From Palleronia sp. THAF1 (lineage in GTDB: Bacteria > Pseudomonadota > Alphaproteobacteria > Rhodobacterales > Rhodobacteraceae), in NCBI RefSeq assembly GCF_009363795.1, contig NZ_CP045420.1, positions 2,709,001 through 2,773,000 of the forward strand: a DNA stretch of 64,000 nucleotides, read 5' to 3'. The notes under the pieces are model-generated. The model had not been told where the DNA came from. It was given only the letters and a program-made list of their open reading frames with translations, and ran no database searches. A program made the position numbers and the translations under genes. Numbering within the stretch: the stretch's first letter is position 1; each line of letters opens with the position of its first letter. Of this stretch, positions 26,617 through 35,106 are shown piece by piece.

Positions 26617-27609
26617 CTATTCGCCCGCGACCTCCAGCATGATCTTTCCGATATGGTCCGAGGATTCCATCCGGGCATGGGCCTTCGCGGCATCGTGAAG
26701 CGGAAAGGTCTGATCCATGACCGGGCCCACGCGTCCCTCAACGATCAACGGCCAGACGTTTTCGCGCAGCGCGTCCGCGATGGCGGCCTTCGCGTTGTCG
26801 GACTGCGGGCGCAGGGTCGATCCGGTGATCGTCAGGCGTTTCACCATGACCTGCGCGAAGTTCAGCTCTGCCTTCATGCCGCCAAGGAAGGCGATCATCA
26901 CCAGCCGTCCGTCGGGCTTCAGCAGCTTCACGTTCTTGGCGATGTAGTCGCCCCCGACCATATCCAGCACCACATCCGCGCCGCCTGCATCTTTCGTCAC
27001 CGCCACGAAATCCTCTTCGCGGTAGTTGATGGCGCGTTCGGCCCCGAGGTCTTCGCAGGCCTTGCACTTCTCCGGCGTGCCAGCGGTCGTGAAGACCCGC
27101 GCGCCGAATGCCTTGGCCAGTTGGATCACGGTTGTGCCAATCCCGCTGGAGCCACCATGCACCAGCAATGTCTCACCACCCTGCAAGCGGCCCCGGTCGA
27201 ACACGTTGGTCCAGACGGTGAAGTAGGTTTCCGGCAGCGCTGCCGCCTGCTTCATCGAAAGCCCCTGCGGCACGGGCAAACAGTGCGCGGCGGGGGTGCA
27301 GACATATTCAGCATAACCGCCCCCCGGCAGCAGCGCGCACACGCGGTCGCCCACCGAAAGGCCCGCGCCTTGCCCCACGGCAACGACTTCGCCCGAGCAC
27401 TCCAACCCCGGCAGGTCAGACGCGCCCGGTGGCGGATCGTAGGCCCCCGCGCGCTGCAGCGCATCGGGCCGGTTCACCCCGGCGTAGGCCACTCTGATAA
27501 TAACCTCTCCCGCGCCCGGCTGCGGCACATCGCGGGTGGTCTCGCGCAGAACCTCCGGGCCGCCAGCCTCAGTGATCTCGACAGCACGCATGGTGTCAGG
27601 CAGGGTCAT
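26617..27609 (-). CDS. NAD(P)H:quinone oxidoreductase, zinc-free MDR family
   Basis: 330-residue medium-chain reductase of the PIG3/QOR type. It has GVNRPDALQRAG, the Rossmann motif VHGGSSGIGTTVIQLAKA near residue 143, and no catalytic-zinc ligands. It reduces quinones or enals with NADPH in relatives. It begins within the coq9 3' end (ATGA overlap), pointing to co-expression with ubiquinone biosynthesis. Confidence 0.92.
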   Translation of the reverse strand: MTLPDTMRAVEITEAGGPEVLRETTRDVPQPGAGEVIIRVAYAGVNRPDALQRAGAYDPPPGASDLPGLECSGEVVAVGQGAGLSVGDRVCALLPGGGYAEYVCTPAAHCLPVPQGLSMKQAAALPETYFTVWTNVFDRGRLQGGETLLVHGGSSGIGTTVIQLAKAFGARVFTTAGTPEKCKACEDLGAERAINYREEDFVAVTKDAGGADVVLDMVGGDYIAKNVKLLKPDGRLVMIAFLGGMKAELNFAQVMVKRLTITGSTLRPQSDNAKAAIADALRENVWPLIVEGRVGPVMDQTFPLHDAAKAHARMESSDHIGKIMLEVAGE

Positions 27610-28283
27610 CGACCGCCTCCGAAGCTACCGGGAAAACCCGCACGCGCGTCCTTCGGCGGCTTCATCTTCGACATCAGCCAGTTCGGCCCGGCCATTACCG
27701 CGCGCCCCAACGGGTTGCTGTTGATCGCCGACTTCACCTTTTCGATCCGCATCACGTCGTCGATGCGGCGGTCGATGAAGGCGCGGGTGTCTTGATGGTC
27801 CAGACTGTCGTCGCCCAACCAATACAAGACCACCGACGCGTAAACGCCCGACAGGGTCGCCCGCTTGGAATACCAGTTGCCGTCGGTCGAGCTGTCGCCC
27901 AGCGCCGTCCAGATCGTATCTGCCGTCTGCCACAACGCCCGCGCCCCATCCGCGGCGTGCATCGGCAGGGCGAACAGCGTGGTGCCCCGGCGGACGGCTT
28001 CCTTGTCCACCGAATCAAGGCGCAGCCAGACAGCCCGTGCGACCTTCTCGGAGTAGCGCAGAGCATCCATGTCCTCTTCCGCGATCCGCTCGACCATCCG
28101 CGCATCGCCTTGACGGTGGAAAGCCAGTGCCAGATCGACGGCGCCGCGCGGGAACAGCGAACGCGCCTCGACCAGCGGCACGTCTGCGTCTTCGGCGGCG
28201 CGACGCAGTGTCTCATCGCTCCAGCCATCGAAGGGGACGTGCATCAGCGCGGCGTCAAGGATACGGGCGGCGGGATCGGTCAT
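27606..28283 (-). CDS. COQ9 family protein
   Basis: 225-residue homologue of COQ9, a lipid-binding TetR-fold protein that presents ubiquinone intermediates to COQ7 in mitochondria. The N-terminal helix-turn-helix-like part (RILDAALMHVPFDGWSDETL) and the C-terminal COQ9 domain (YWLGDDSLDHQDTRAFIDRRIDDVMRIEK) are both present. It starts a two-gene unit with the quinone oxidoreductase and diverges from rpsU, a linkage often seen in Rhodobacterales. Confidence 0.92.
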   Translation of the reverse strand: MTDPAARILDAALMHVPFDGWSDETLRRAAEDADVPLVEARSLFPRGAVDLALAFHRQGDARMVERIAEEDMDALRYSEKVARAVWLRLDSVDKEAVRRGTTLFALPMHAADGARALWQTADTIWTALGDSSTDGNWYSKRATLSGVYASVVLYWLGDDSLDHQDTRAFIDRRIDDVMRIEKVKSAINSNPLGRAVMAGPNWLMSKMKPPKDARAGFPGSFGGGR

Positions 28284-28388
28284 GGCAAGCTCCTACGGCG
28301 GTTCTGACTGGACAAACTAGCGAGCAGACTGTAGATAGCCACTTCCTGCAGTTCCGAAACTCCAGACTAGAAAGGTGGTGAAAACCAC

Positions 28389-28595
28389 ATGCAGGTCAGT
28401 GTTCGTGACAACAATGTCGATCAGGCGCTTCGCGCCCTGAAGAAGAAACTGCAGCGTGAAGGCGTCTTTCGCGAGATGAAACTCAAGCAGCATTTCGAAA
28501 AGCCCTCTGAGAAGAAGGCACGCGAAAAGGCCGAGGCCATCCGCCGGCAGCGTAAGCTTGCCCGTAAAAAGGCCCAGCGCGAAGGCATGATGTAA
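28389..28595 (+). CDS. rpsU: 30S ribosomal protein bS21
   Basis: 68-residue very basic protein starting [25 protein letters not shown], the bS21 signature, and ending [21 protein letters not shown] lies 7-14 bases upstream of the ATG. A strong intrinsic terminator follows. Confidence 0.97.
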   Translation: MQVSVRDNNVDQALRALKKKLQREGVFREMKLKQHFEKPSEKKAREKAEAIRRQRKLARKKAQREGMM

Positions 28596-28619
28596 TCATC
28601 GCTTTCGATTGATTTGGAT

Positions 28620-28652
28620 GACCCCCGACGCCCCGCGTTCGGGGGTTTTTCT
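28620..28652 (+). terminator. Intrinsic terminator of rpsU
   Basis: Stem ACCCCCGA/TCGGGGGT with a ten-base loop followed by TTTTTC, 25 bp after the rpsU stop codon. Confidence 0.85.
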
Positions 28653-28743
28653 TTGCTGGGGGCCGAATCGCCACAATGGCACCCCACCTTGCCCTTACCG
28701 CCCCCAACGCCTACTTCGGCGCGCGGCGAATAGCGGGGCGGAC

Positions 28744-30009
28744 ATGGATCATTTTCTCTACCGGGACGGGCGGCTGATGGCCGAGGATGTCGATCTGGCG
28801 CAGATCGCGCAGGAGGTCGGCACGCCCTGCTACGTTTATTCCGCCGCAACGCTGACCCGCCACTATCAGGTCTTCGAGGACGCGCTGGCGGGTATGGATC
28901 ACCTGATCTGCTTTGCGATGAAGTCCCTGTCGAACGTCGCGGTCCTGAAACTGCTGGGTGATCTGGGCGCCGGCATGGACGTGGTGTCTGGCGGCGAATA
29001 CGCCCGCGCCCGCGCCGCCGGTGTGCCGGGCGAGCGGATCGTGTTTTCCGGCGTTGGCAAGACCGCCGAAGAGATGGCGCTGGCGCTGGACGGCGGCGTT
29101 CGCCAGTTCAACGTGGAAAGCGAGCCGGAGCTGCGATTGCTGTCCGAAGTCGCCGCCGGGATGGGGGCCACTGCCCCGATCACCCTGCGCGTGAACCCTG
29201 ACGTGGACGCACAGACGCATGAGAAGATCGCCACAGGACGCAAGACCGACAAGTTCGGCGTACCGATCGACCGCGCCCGCGACATATACGCGCTGGCGGC
29301 GTCCCTACCGGGGATCGAGGTTATCGGGATCGACGTTCACATCGGCTCTCAGCTGACCTCTTTGGAGCCGTTCGAGCAGGCCTATCTGCGGGTGGCCGAC
29401 CTGACGCACCAATTGCGCGCCGAGGGCCACACCATCAAGCGGCTGGATCTGGGCGGCGGGCTTGGCATCCCCTACGCGCGGGACAACAACGCCCCGCCCC
29501 TGCCCGCCGATCTTGGCGCGCTGATCAAGCGGACCGTCGGCGATCTGGGCTGCGAGATCGAAATCGAGCCGGGACGCCTGATTTCCGGCAACGCAGGCGT
29601 GCTTTTGTCGAAAGTGCTGTATCTGAAAGAGGAATCGGATCACCGTTGGCTGATCCTTGATGCCGCGATGAACGATCTGGTCCGCCCTGCAATGTATGGC
29701 GCGCACCATGATATCGTGCCGCTGGTCGAGCCTGCCGCCGGGTCCGAGATGACGCCCGTCGACGTTGTCGGCCCCGTGTGCGAATCGGGTGACACCTTCG
29801 CCAAGGCGCGCACCCTGCCGCCCCTGAAGGCGGGCGATGTGGTCGCATTCCGCTCTGCCGGGGCCTACGCCGCCGTGATGGCCAGCGAATACAACTCGCG
29901 CCCGTTGGTGCCGGAGGTTCTGGTCAGCGGCGATCACCATGCCGTCATCCGCGCCCGACCGACGATTGACGATATGCTGGCACGCGATACGATCCCTGAA
30001 TGGCTCTGA
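28744..30009 (+). CDS. lysA: Diaminopimelate decarboxylase
   Basis: 421-residue PLP enzyme making L-lysine from meso-diaminopimelate. The PLP lysine is in CFAMKSLSN near residue 60. HIGSQ near residue 200 and the phosphate-binding LDLGGGLGIPY near residue 236 follow. EPGRLISGNAG, CESGDTFAK and GAYAAVMASEYN complete the alanine-racemase-type dimer active site. The start at 28744 gives the family length. A TIGR02302 gene follows 46 bp downstream, a frequent arrangement in this order. Confidence 0.96.
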   Translation: MDHFLYRDGRLMAEDVDLAQIAQEVGTPCYVYSAATLTRHYQVFEDALAGMDHLICFAMKSLSNVAVLKLLGDLGAGMDVVSGGEYARARAAGVPGERIVFSGVGKTAEEMALALDGGVRQFNVESEPELRLLSEVAAGMGATAPITLRVNPDVDAQTHEKIATGRKTDKFGVPIDRARDIYALAASLPGIEVIGIDVHIGSQLTSLEPFEQAYLRVADLTHQLRAEGHTIKRLDLGGGLGIPYARDNNAPPLPADLGALIKRTVGDLGCEIEIEPGRLISGNAGVLLSKVLYLKEESDHRWLILDAAMNDLVRPAMYGAHHDIVPLVEPAAGSEMTPVDVVGPVCESGDTFAKARTLPPLKAGDVVAFRSAGAYAAVMASEYNSRPLVPEVLVSGDHHAVIRARPTIDDMLARDTIPEWL

Positions 30010-30055
30010 CGCGGTATCCTTCGCATTGGGCCCCCTAAGCGCCCGGCAAAGGTCC

Positions 30056-32614
30056 ATGACCCCGAAACGCCCACTTCCCGACGCCGCCCGCAAGGGCCTT
30101 ATCCGACCGCTTCGGCTGACGCGGCTGGGCATGACGTCCGAACGCGCGGTGCGGGCGTTCTGGCCCGTGTGGACGATCCTGATCGGCGTGCTGGCCCTGC
30201 TGATGCTGGGCGCGCAGGACGTGGCCCCGTTGGAACTGGTCTGGGTCGCCGCGGTCCTGTCGGTTCTTGGCCTTCTGGTCTTCACCGTCCTTGGCCTGCG
30301 CCGCTTCCGCCCCGCGTCCGAGGCAGAGGCGCTCGCACGCCTGGATGCCACCCTGCCCGGCCGCCCCATCGCAGCGCTGACGGATGAGCAGGCCATCGGC
30401 TCGGGCGATGCCGCCAGCCGCGCGATCTGGGATGCCCACGTCATCCGCATGGCCGACCGCATCCGCGCCGCACGCGCCGTCCAGCCCGATCTGAAGGTTT
30501 CATCACAAGACCCCTTCGCCCTGCGCTACGCCGCTCTACTGGCGCTGGCCGTTGCGCTGATCTTCGGCTCGACCGCGCGGATCGGCAGTGTGACCGGCAT
30601 GGCCCCCGGCGCGGGTCAGGCCCTTGCCAGCGGTCCGTCGTGGGAAGGCTGGATAGAGCCGCCCGCCTACACCGATCTGCCGTCGCTTTACCTGTCGGAC
30701 CTGCCAGACAGCACAATTCCCGTGCCCGAAGGCGCCCGCGTGACGATTCGCGTCTACGGCGAAGTCGGCGCGCTGACCGTCACCGAAAGCGTGTCGAACG
30801 CCCCGGATGAGACGTTGGTCGCGCTAAGCACCGAAAGCGCGTTCGACGTGGTACGCGACGGGCAGATCCGCATTGACGGTCCGGGCGGGCGCGTCTGGGA
30901 CATCGCGCTGATCCCCGACGACACGCCCCGTGTGCGTGTCCGCGACGCCCCCGAGCGCGCCGCGGGCGGAGAGTTCCGGCAGACCTTCAGCGCCAATGAC
31001 GACTACGGTGTCGTGTCGGGTCAGGCGAGCGTGACGCTCGATATGGACCGGATCGATCGCCGCTACGGGCTGGCCGCCGACCCCGACGACCGCGATCCGC
31101 TTGTCGTCGATCTTCCTTTGCCGATCTCTGGCGATCGCTCAGAGTTCGAGGGCACTCTGGTCGAGACTTTTTCCCAGCACCCGTGGGCCAATCTGCCCGT
31201 GAAGATCACCTACGAAGTGACGGATGAGCGCGGCCAGACCGGGCGCGATCTGCCGTTCGAGACTGAATTGATGGGCCAGCGATTCTTCGATCCGCTGGCG
31301 CAGGCCGTGATTGAACAGCGCCGCGCGCTTTTGTGGTCGCGCAGCAACGCGCGGCAGGTGGCGCAGCTTCTGCGCGCCGTGTCGTGGCAGCCCGCCGATG
31401 TCTTCTCGTCCGAAACGCTGTATCTGCGTTTGCGCACGACTGTACGGCGGCTGGAAGCCGGACTGGACGTGACGCCGCTTAGCATCGAAAGGCAGGACGA
31501 GATCGCTGCCGAGCTTTGGGCGATCGCGGAAGAGCTGGAGTTCGGCGATCTGGCCGACGCCCGCGAACGCCTGCAGCGCGCGCAGGAGCGGCTGGCCGAA
31601 GCGATGGAGAATGGCGCCGACGAGGCCGAGATCGCCGAGCTGATGCAGGAACTGCGCGAGGCGATGAACGACTACATCCAGCAACTTGCCCGCGAGGGTC
31701 AGCAACAGGATGGCGAAGACCAGCCGCAGGGCGAAACCCAGCAGATGTCGGGCGACCAGTTGCAAGAGATGCTCGACGAGATCCAGCGCCTGATGGAAGA
31801 AGGCCGCATGGCCGAAGCGCAGCGCCTGATGGAGCAGCTTCAGCAGATGCTGGAGAACATGCGCGTCACCCAAGGACAGCAGGGTCAGGGCGAAGGCCAA
31901 GAGGCCATGGAAGGCCTGCAAGAGACATTGCGCGACCAGCAGAAACTGTCCGACGACAGCTTCGGAGAGATGCAGGACGGGCAGCAGCAGGGTCAGCAAG
32001 GTCAACAGGGGCAACAGCCCGGTGAAGGCCAGCAACCCGGCGAAGGTCAGGGCCAGCAGCAAGGGCAACAACAGGGGCAAGGTCAAGGACAAGGGCAAGG
32101 TCAGCAGCAGGGCCAAGGTGGCCCCCAAAGCCTGGCCGACCGCCAGCAGTCCTTGCGCGACGAATTGGGCCGCCAGCGCGGCAACCTGCCCGGCGCGGGC
32201 ACCGAAGCCGGTGACGCGGCCCGCGACGCTCTGGACGACGCCGAACGCGCCATGGAAGGCGCGGAGGACGCACTGCGCGAGGGCGACACACCCCGCGCAC
32301 TCGACCGGCAGGCCGACGCCATGGAAGCCTTGCGCGAAGGCATGCGCAATCTGGGCGAGGCCATGGCGCAGGAACAGCAGCAGGGTCAGGGCCAATCGCA
32401 GGCGCAAGGCGATCCAAGCGGCGAATCGCGCGATCCGCTGGGTCGTGAAGCCGGTGAAAGCGGTCAGATGGGCAGCAACGAGCAGATGCTGGGCGATGAC
32501 GACGTGCGCCGTCGGGCCGAGGAACTACTGGGCGAAATCCGCCGCCGCTCTGGTGAGCAAGACCGTCCAGAAGCGGAACGCGACTACCTGAACAGATTGC
32601 TCGATCGGTTCTAG
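30056..32614 (+). CDS. TIGR02302/DUF4175 family membrane protein
   Basis: 852-residue protein of unknown function. Two N-terminal membrane helices lie at about residues 37-80 and a third near 160. A large beta-rich extracytoplasmic region (about 180-420) is followed by a helical coiled-coil part and then a strikingly Gln/Gly-rich stretch around residues 640-695. A predicted helical, acidic tail ends in RDYLNRLLDRF. The family is typical of alphaproteobacteria and is often placed behind lysA. No enzymatic motif is visible; a cell-envelope role is only a guess. Confidence 0.88.
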   Translation: MTPKRPLPDAARKGLIRPLRLTRLGMTSERAVRAFWPVWTILIGVLALLMLGAQDVAPLELVWVAAVLSVLGLLVFTVLGLRRFRPASEAEALARLDATLPGRPIAALTDEQAIGSGDAASRAIWDAHVIRMADRIRAARAVQPDLKVSSQDPFALRYAALLALAVALIFGSTARIGSVTGMAPGAGQALASGPSWEGWIEPPAYTDLPSLYLSDLPDSTIPVPEGARVTIRVYGEVGALTVTESVSNAPDETLVALSTESAFDVVRDGQIRIDGPGGRVWDIALIPDDTPRVRVRDAPERAAGGEFRQTFSANDDYGVVSGQASVTLDMDRIDRRYGLAADPDDRDPLVVDLPLPISGDRSEFEGTLVETFSQHPWANLPVKITYEVTDERGQTGRDLPFETELMGQRFFDPLAQAVIEQRRALLWSRSNARQVAQLLRAVSWQPADVFSSETLYLRLRTTVRRLEAGLDVTPLSIERQDEIAAELWAIAEELEFGDLADARERLQRAQERLAEAMENGADEAEIAELMQELREAMNDYIQQLAREGQQQDGEDQPQGETQQMSGDQLQEMLDEIQRLMEEGRMAEAQRLMEQLQQMLENMRVTQGQQGQGEGQEAMEGLQETLRDQQKLSDDSFGEMQDGQQQGQQGQQGQQPGEGQQPGEGQGQQQGQQQGQGQGQGQGQQQGQGGPQSLADRQQSLRDELGRQRGNLPGAGTEAGDAARDALDDAERAMEGAEDALREGDTPRALDRQADAMEALREGMRNLGEAMAQEQQQGQGQSQAQGDPSGESRDPLGREAGESGQMGSNEQMLGDDDVRRRAEELLGEIRRRSGEQDRPEAERDYLNRLLDRF
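31975..32130 (+). repeat. Gln/Gly low-complexity coding repeat in TIGR02302 gene
   Basis: About 150 bp of imperfect CAG-CAG-GGT / CAA-GGN codon repeats encode runs of QQG and QGQGQG. Slippage-prone; length is likely to vary between strains. Confidence 0.75.
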
Positions 32615-32631
32615 GGCCGCGCGCCGCCAGG

Positions 32632-33471
32632 TTAGTCGAACGTCCCGATCGCGCGTCCCACCAACATGAACGCCCGCGCCGAGCGGGTGTCGCCCAGCCG
32701 CGACAGTTCCGTATCGGTCATGCGCGGCTCGACGCGCGTGACGAGTTGATCGAAGATCCGCAGGAAATGCAGCGCGGTGTCGCGAAAGATCGGATCGGAC
32801 CGCAGGCGGTCAGACACGGTGGCAACGGCCTCGGGTACGCGAATGCCACCGATATCACGCACAGCCGCGCCTCGTTCACCCCGCGCAAACCGACGCCATG
32901 TTTCGGGCCGGGCACGCTCGGGAGCTAGATCATCCATGTACAGCCCGTCATGGCTGAGCAGCGTCAGAACGTCTTGCGCAGCGGTCACGATCGGCTTCAT
33001 CGCCGGATCCGTCAGCGCGCGCTTCAGGGCGCGAAAGCCGTCCTTATCCTCTGCATCGGCGGGAAAGTTCAGCGCCAAGACCAAGTCCGCAGTCGAGACC
33101 GGCGCAGGCATGTCTGCAGACGGCTCGGCCAATTTCAAAGCCGATTGCCCGTGTGACGGCGGCGCAGGCTGGGCCACAGCCGGACGCTGGGCAGAGGTCT
33201 TCGCGGCGTCCGACAGTTTCGCCATCTCGCGCCGCAAGGCCGCATGGTCGCGTGCCAACGCCGCAGTGGCTTGAGCTTGCCGATACAGGCCCCAGATCAA
33301 CGCCACGGGGCCGAACACCGCCACGGGCAGCATCAGGATCAGCAGCGGCGCCAGATTCGTGCGCGTGACACCCGCCGCGAAGACGATCCACACCGCCAGT
33401 CCCAACCACAGAACCGTTCCGATCCAGGCCAGCGCCGTCGGTGGGCGCGCTATCGACTGATGATGTTCCAA
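32632..33471 (-). CDS. Two-TM membrane protein of unknown function
   Basis: About 279 residues. Two N-terminal helices (ALAWIGTVLWLGLAVWIVFAAGV and APLLILMLPVAVFGPVALIWGLY) are followed by a short coiled coil and a soluble helical C-terminal domain ending RSARAFMLVGRAIGTFD. No family recognised. There is no ATG before the first helix. TTG at 33471, four bases after the greA stop, is chosen; GTG at 33519 inside greA is the alternative. It appears to be the second gene of a greA transcript. Confidence 0.7.
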   Translation of the reverse strand: MEHHQSIARPPTALAWIGTVLWLGLAVWIVFAAGVTRTNLAPLLILMLPVAVFGPVALIWGLYRQAQATAALARDHAALRREMAKLSDAAKTSAQRPAVAQPAPPSHGQSALKLAEPSADMPAPVSTADLVLALNFPADAEDKDGFRALKRALTDPAMKPIVTAAQDVLTLLSHDGLYMDDLAPERARPETWRRFARGERGAAVRDIGGIRVPEAVATVSDRLRSDPIFRDTALHFLRIFDQLVTRVEPRMTDTELSRLGDTRSARAFMLVGRAIGTFD

Positions 33472-33475
33472 ACGC

Positions 33476-33946
33476 CTAGCGATATTCGACGGACAGGATT
33501 TCGTAGGACCGCTGGCCACCGGGCGTGCGCACCTCGACCGAATCGCCTTCGTCCTTGCCGATCAGGGCACGGGCAAGCGGGGACTTCAGGTTCAGTTTGC
33601 CGTTCTCCAGATTGGCCTCTGGCTCGCCGACGATCTGATAAACCTTCTCTTCGTCGGTGTCCTCATCGACCAGCGTGACCAATGCGCCGAACTTCACGGA
33701 ACCGGACAGCTTCGAGGTGTCGATCACATCCGCGCGGGACAGGATGCCCTCGATTTCCTTGATGCGGCCTTCGATGAAGGACTGCTTCTCCTTCGCCGAA
33801 TGATATTCGGCGTTCTCTGACAGGTCGCCATGCTCGCGCGCTTCGGAAATCGCGCGGATGATTTCTGGCCGGTCCTTGGATTTCAGACGCTTCAGCTCTT
33901 CATTGAGCGTCGTCTGGCCATGGCGCGTCAGCGGTATCTTATCCAT
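33476..33946 (-). CDS. greA: Transcription elongation factor GreA
   Basis: 156 residues that rescue backtracked RNA polymerase by stimulating transcript cleavage. The N-terminal coiled coil carries the catalytic tip acidic pair in [19 protein letters not shown] near residue 38, and the C-terminal FKBP-like domain includes [21 protein letters not shown] precedes the ATG. Confidence 0.97.
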   Translation of the reverse strand: MDKIPLTRHGQTTLNEELKRLKSKDRPEIIRAISEAREHGDLSENAEYHSAKEKQSFIEGRIKEIEGILSRADVIDTSKLSGSVKFGALVTLVDEDTDEEKVYQIVGEPEANLENGKLNLKSPLARALIGKDEGDSVEVRTPGGQRSYEILSVEYR

Positions 33947-34061
33947 TTTTTCTCAACCTCTCTGCCCAGAGGGGGCCACAATCGTAGGGTATTCAATCTT
34001 TCAAGGATCATGACACCCCAGTGCTCTGACAGAAAGCAGCGATTGGAAGGCGATCAAGGCG

Positions 34062-35024
34062 ATGCGCGAATTTTTTCTCTTCACCGTGATCTATTCCGGC
34101 GTTGCCATCGTCTTCGCGACCGTCGCCGGCATGCATCCGGGCCTTGCGGCACAGATCACTACGCTGCGGCTGATGACGGCGGTGCGGATGGTACTGCCGG
34201 TCGCCATTCTGGCGGCGCCTCTGATCGCGGGGCTGTGGTGGTTCGGCAAGCGCGGGCTACTGGTACAGGTGCGTGACGCCGCGCTGGCTTTGGGCGCGAC
34301 GGCGGTTCTGATGGCCAGTTTCATGACGCTGAAGGCCGCGATGCCGGGCGTCCTGCCCTATTTCGCCGACCCGCTGCTCGCCGATCTGGACGCCGCCCTG
34401 CACCTGGGCACGGATCCGTGGAGCCTGACCCACGCGGTCGCGGGTAGCTTGCCGGCCGAAACGGTCGATCTGATCTACGTGAAAGCGTGGTCGTTGATCG
34501 TTCTGGGCCTGCCCATAGCGCTGGCGCTGGACCCGGATGCGGCGCGGCAGCGCGTGTTCCTGACGCTGTATCTGTCGGCCTGGGTCATCTGCGGCAACGT
34601 GATGGCGCTTGCAGGCTTGTCCGGCGGGCCGGTTTACTATGCAGGGCTGACCGGCGTTGACCGCTTCGCAGACCTGCACGGCGCACTGGCTTCCAGCGGT
34701 ATCGCCGACAGCTTCGTCGGATCGATCCAGGCGTCACTGTGGAGCGCGTATGAAAAGGGCGATTACGCACTTGCCGCCGGTATATCGGCCTTCCCATCAG
34801 TTCATGTGGCCGTTGCCTGCGTTTCGGCACTGTATCTACAGGCCCGTTTGCGCACCGCAGCCTCGGTGGGCTGGGCGTTCCTTGGTGCGATCCTCTTCCT
34901 GTCGGTTCACACCGGCTACCACTACGCCATCGACGGCTATGCCTCGATCATCGTGATCTGCACGATACTTGCGGTTTTGCGCCGTCGTGCGACGATTGGC
35001 GAAGGGCAAAGCGCCCCCGCGTAA
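34062..35024 (+). CDS. PAP2-superfamily membrane phosphatase
   Basis: 320-residue polytopic protein with about eight membrane helices. The C-terminal PAP2 catalytic motifs are present in the inositol-phosphorylceramide-synthase-like form: SAFPSVHVA near residue 242 (acid/base His) and HTGYHYAIDGYAS near residue 285 (nucleophile His and Asp). Classical motif C1 is not evident. Likely substrates are lipid phosphates, but the specific one cannot be read. It diverges from greA. Confidence 0.85.
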   Translation: MREFFLFTVIYSGVAIVFATVAGMHPGLAAQITTLRLMTAVRMVLPVAILAAPLIAGLWWFGKRGLLVQVRDAALALGATAVLMASFMTLKAAMPGVLPYFADPLLADLDAALHLGTDPWSLTHAVAGSLPAETVDLIYVKAWSLIVLGLPIALALDPDAARQRVFLTLYLSAWVICGNVMALAGLSGGPVYYAGLTGVDRFADLHGALASSGIADSFVGSIQASLWSAYEKGDYALAAGISAFPSVHVAVACVSALYLQARLRTAASVGWAFLGAILFLSVHTGYHYAIDGYASIIVICTILAVLRRRATIGEGQSAPA

Positions 35025-35106
35025 CGTCCCGTTGCGATTGACCCTTGCATCCCGGCCCCCGATATTGACGGTCAGCACTCGAAATGCCTGACCCAAGGGG
35101 ATCCAG

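Noticed and set aside
31139-32407. 422-codon Leu-rich minus-strand ORF that looks like a membrane protein
   Set aside because: Leu runs are simply the reverse complement of the CAG/GGN repeats in the TIGR02302 gene.
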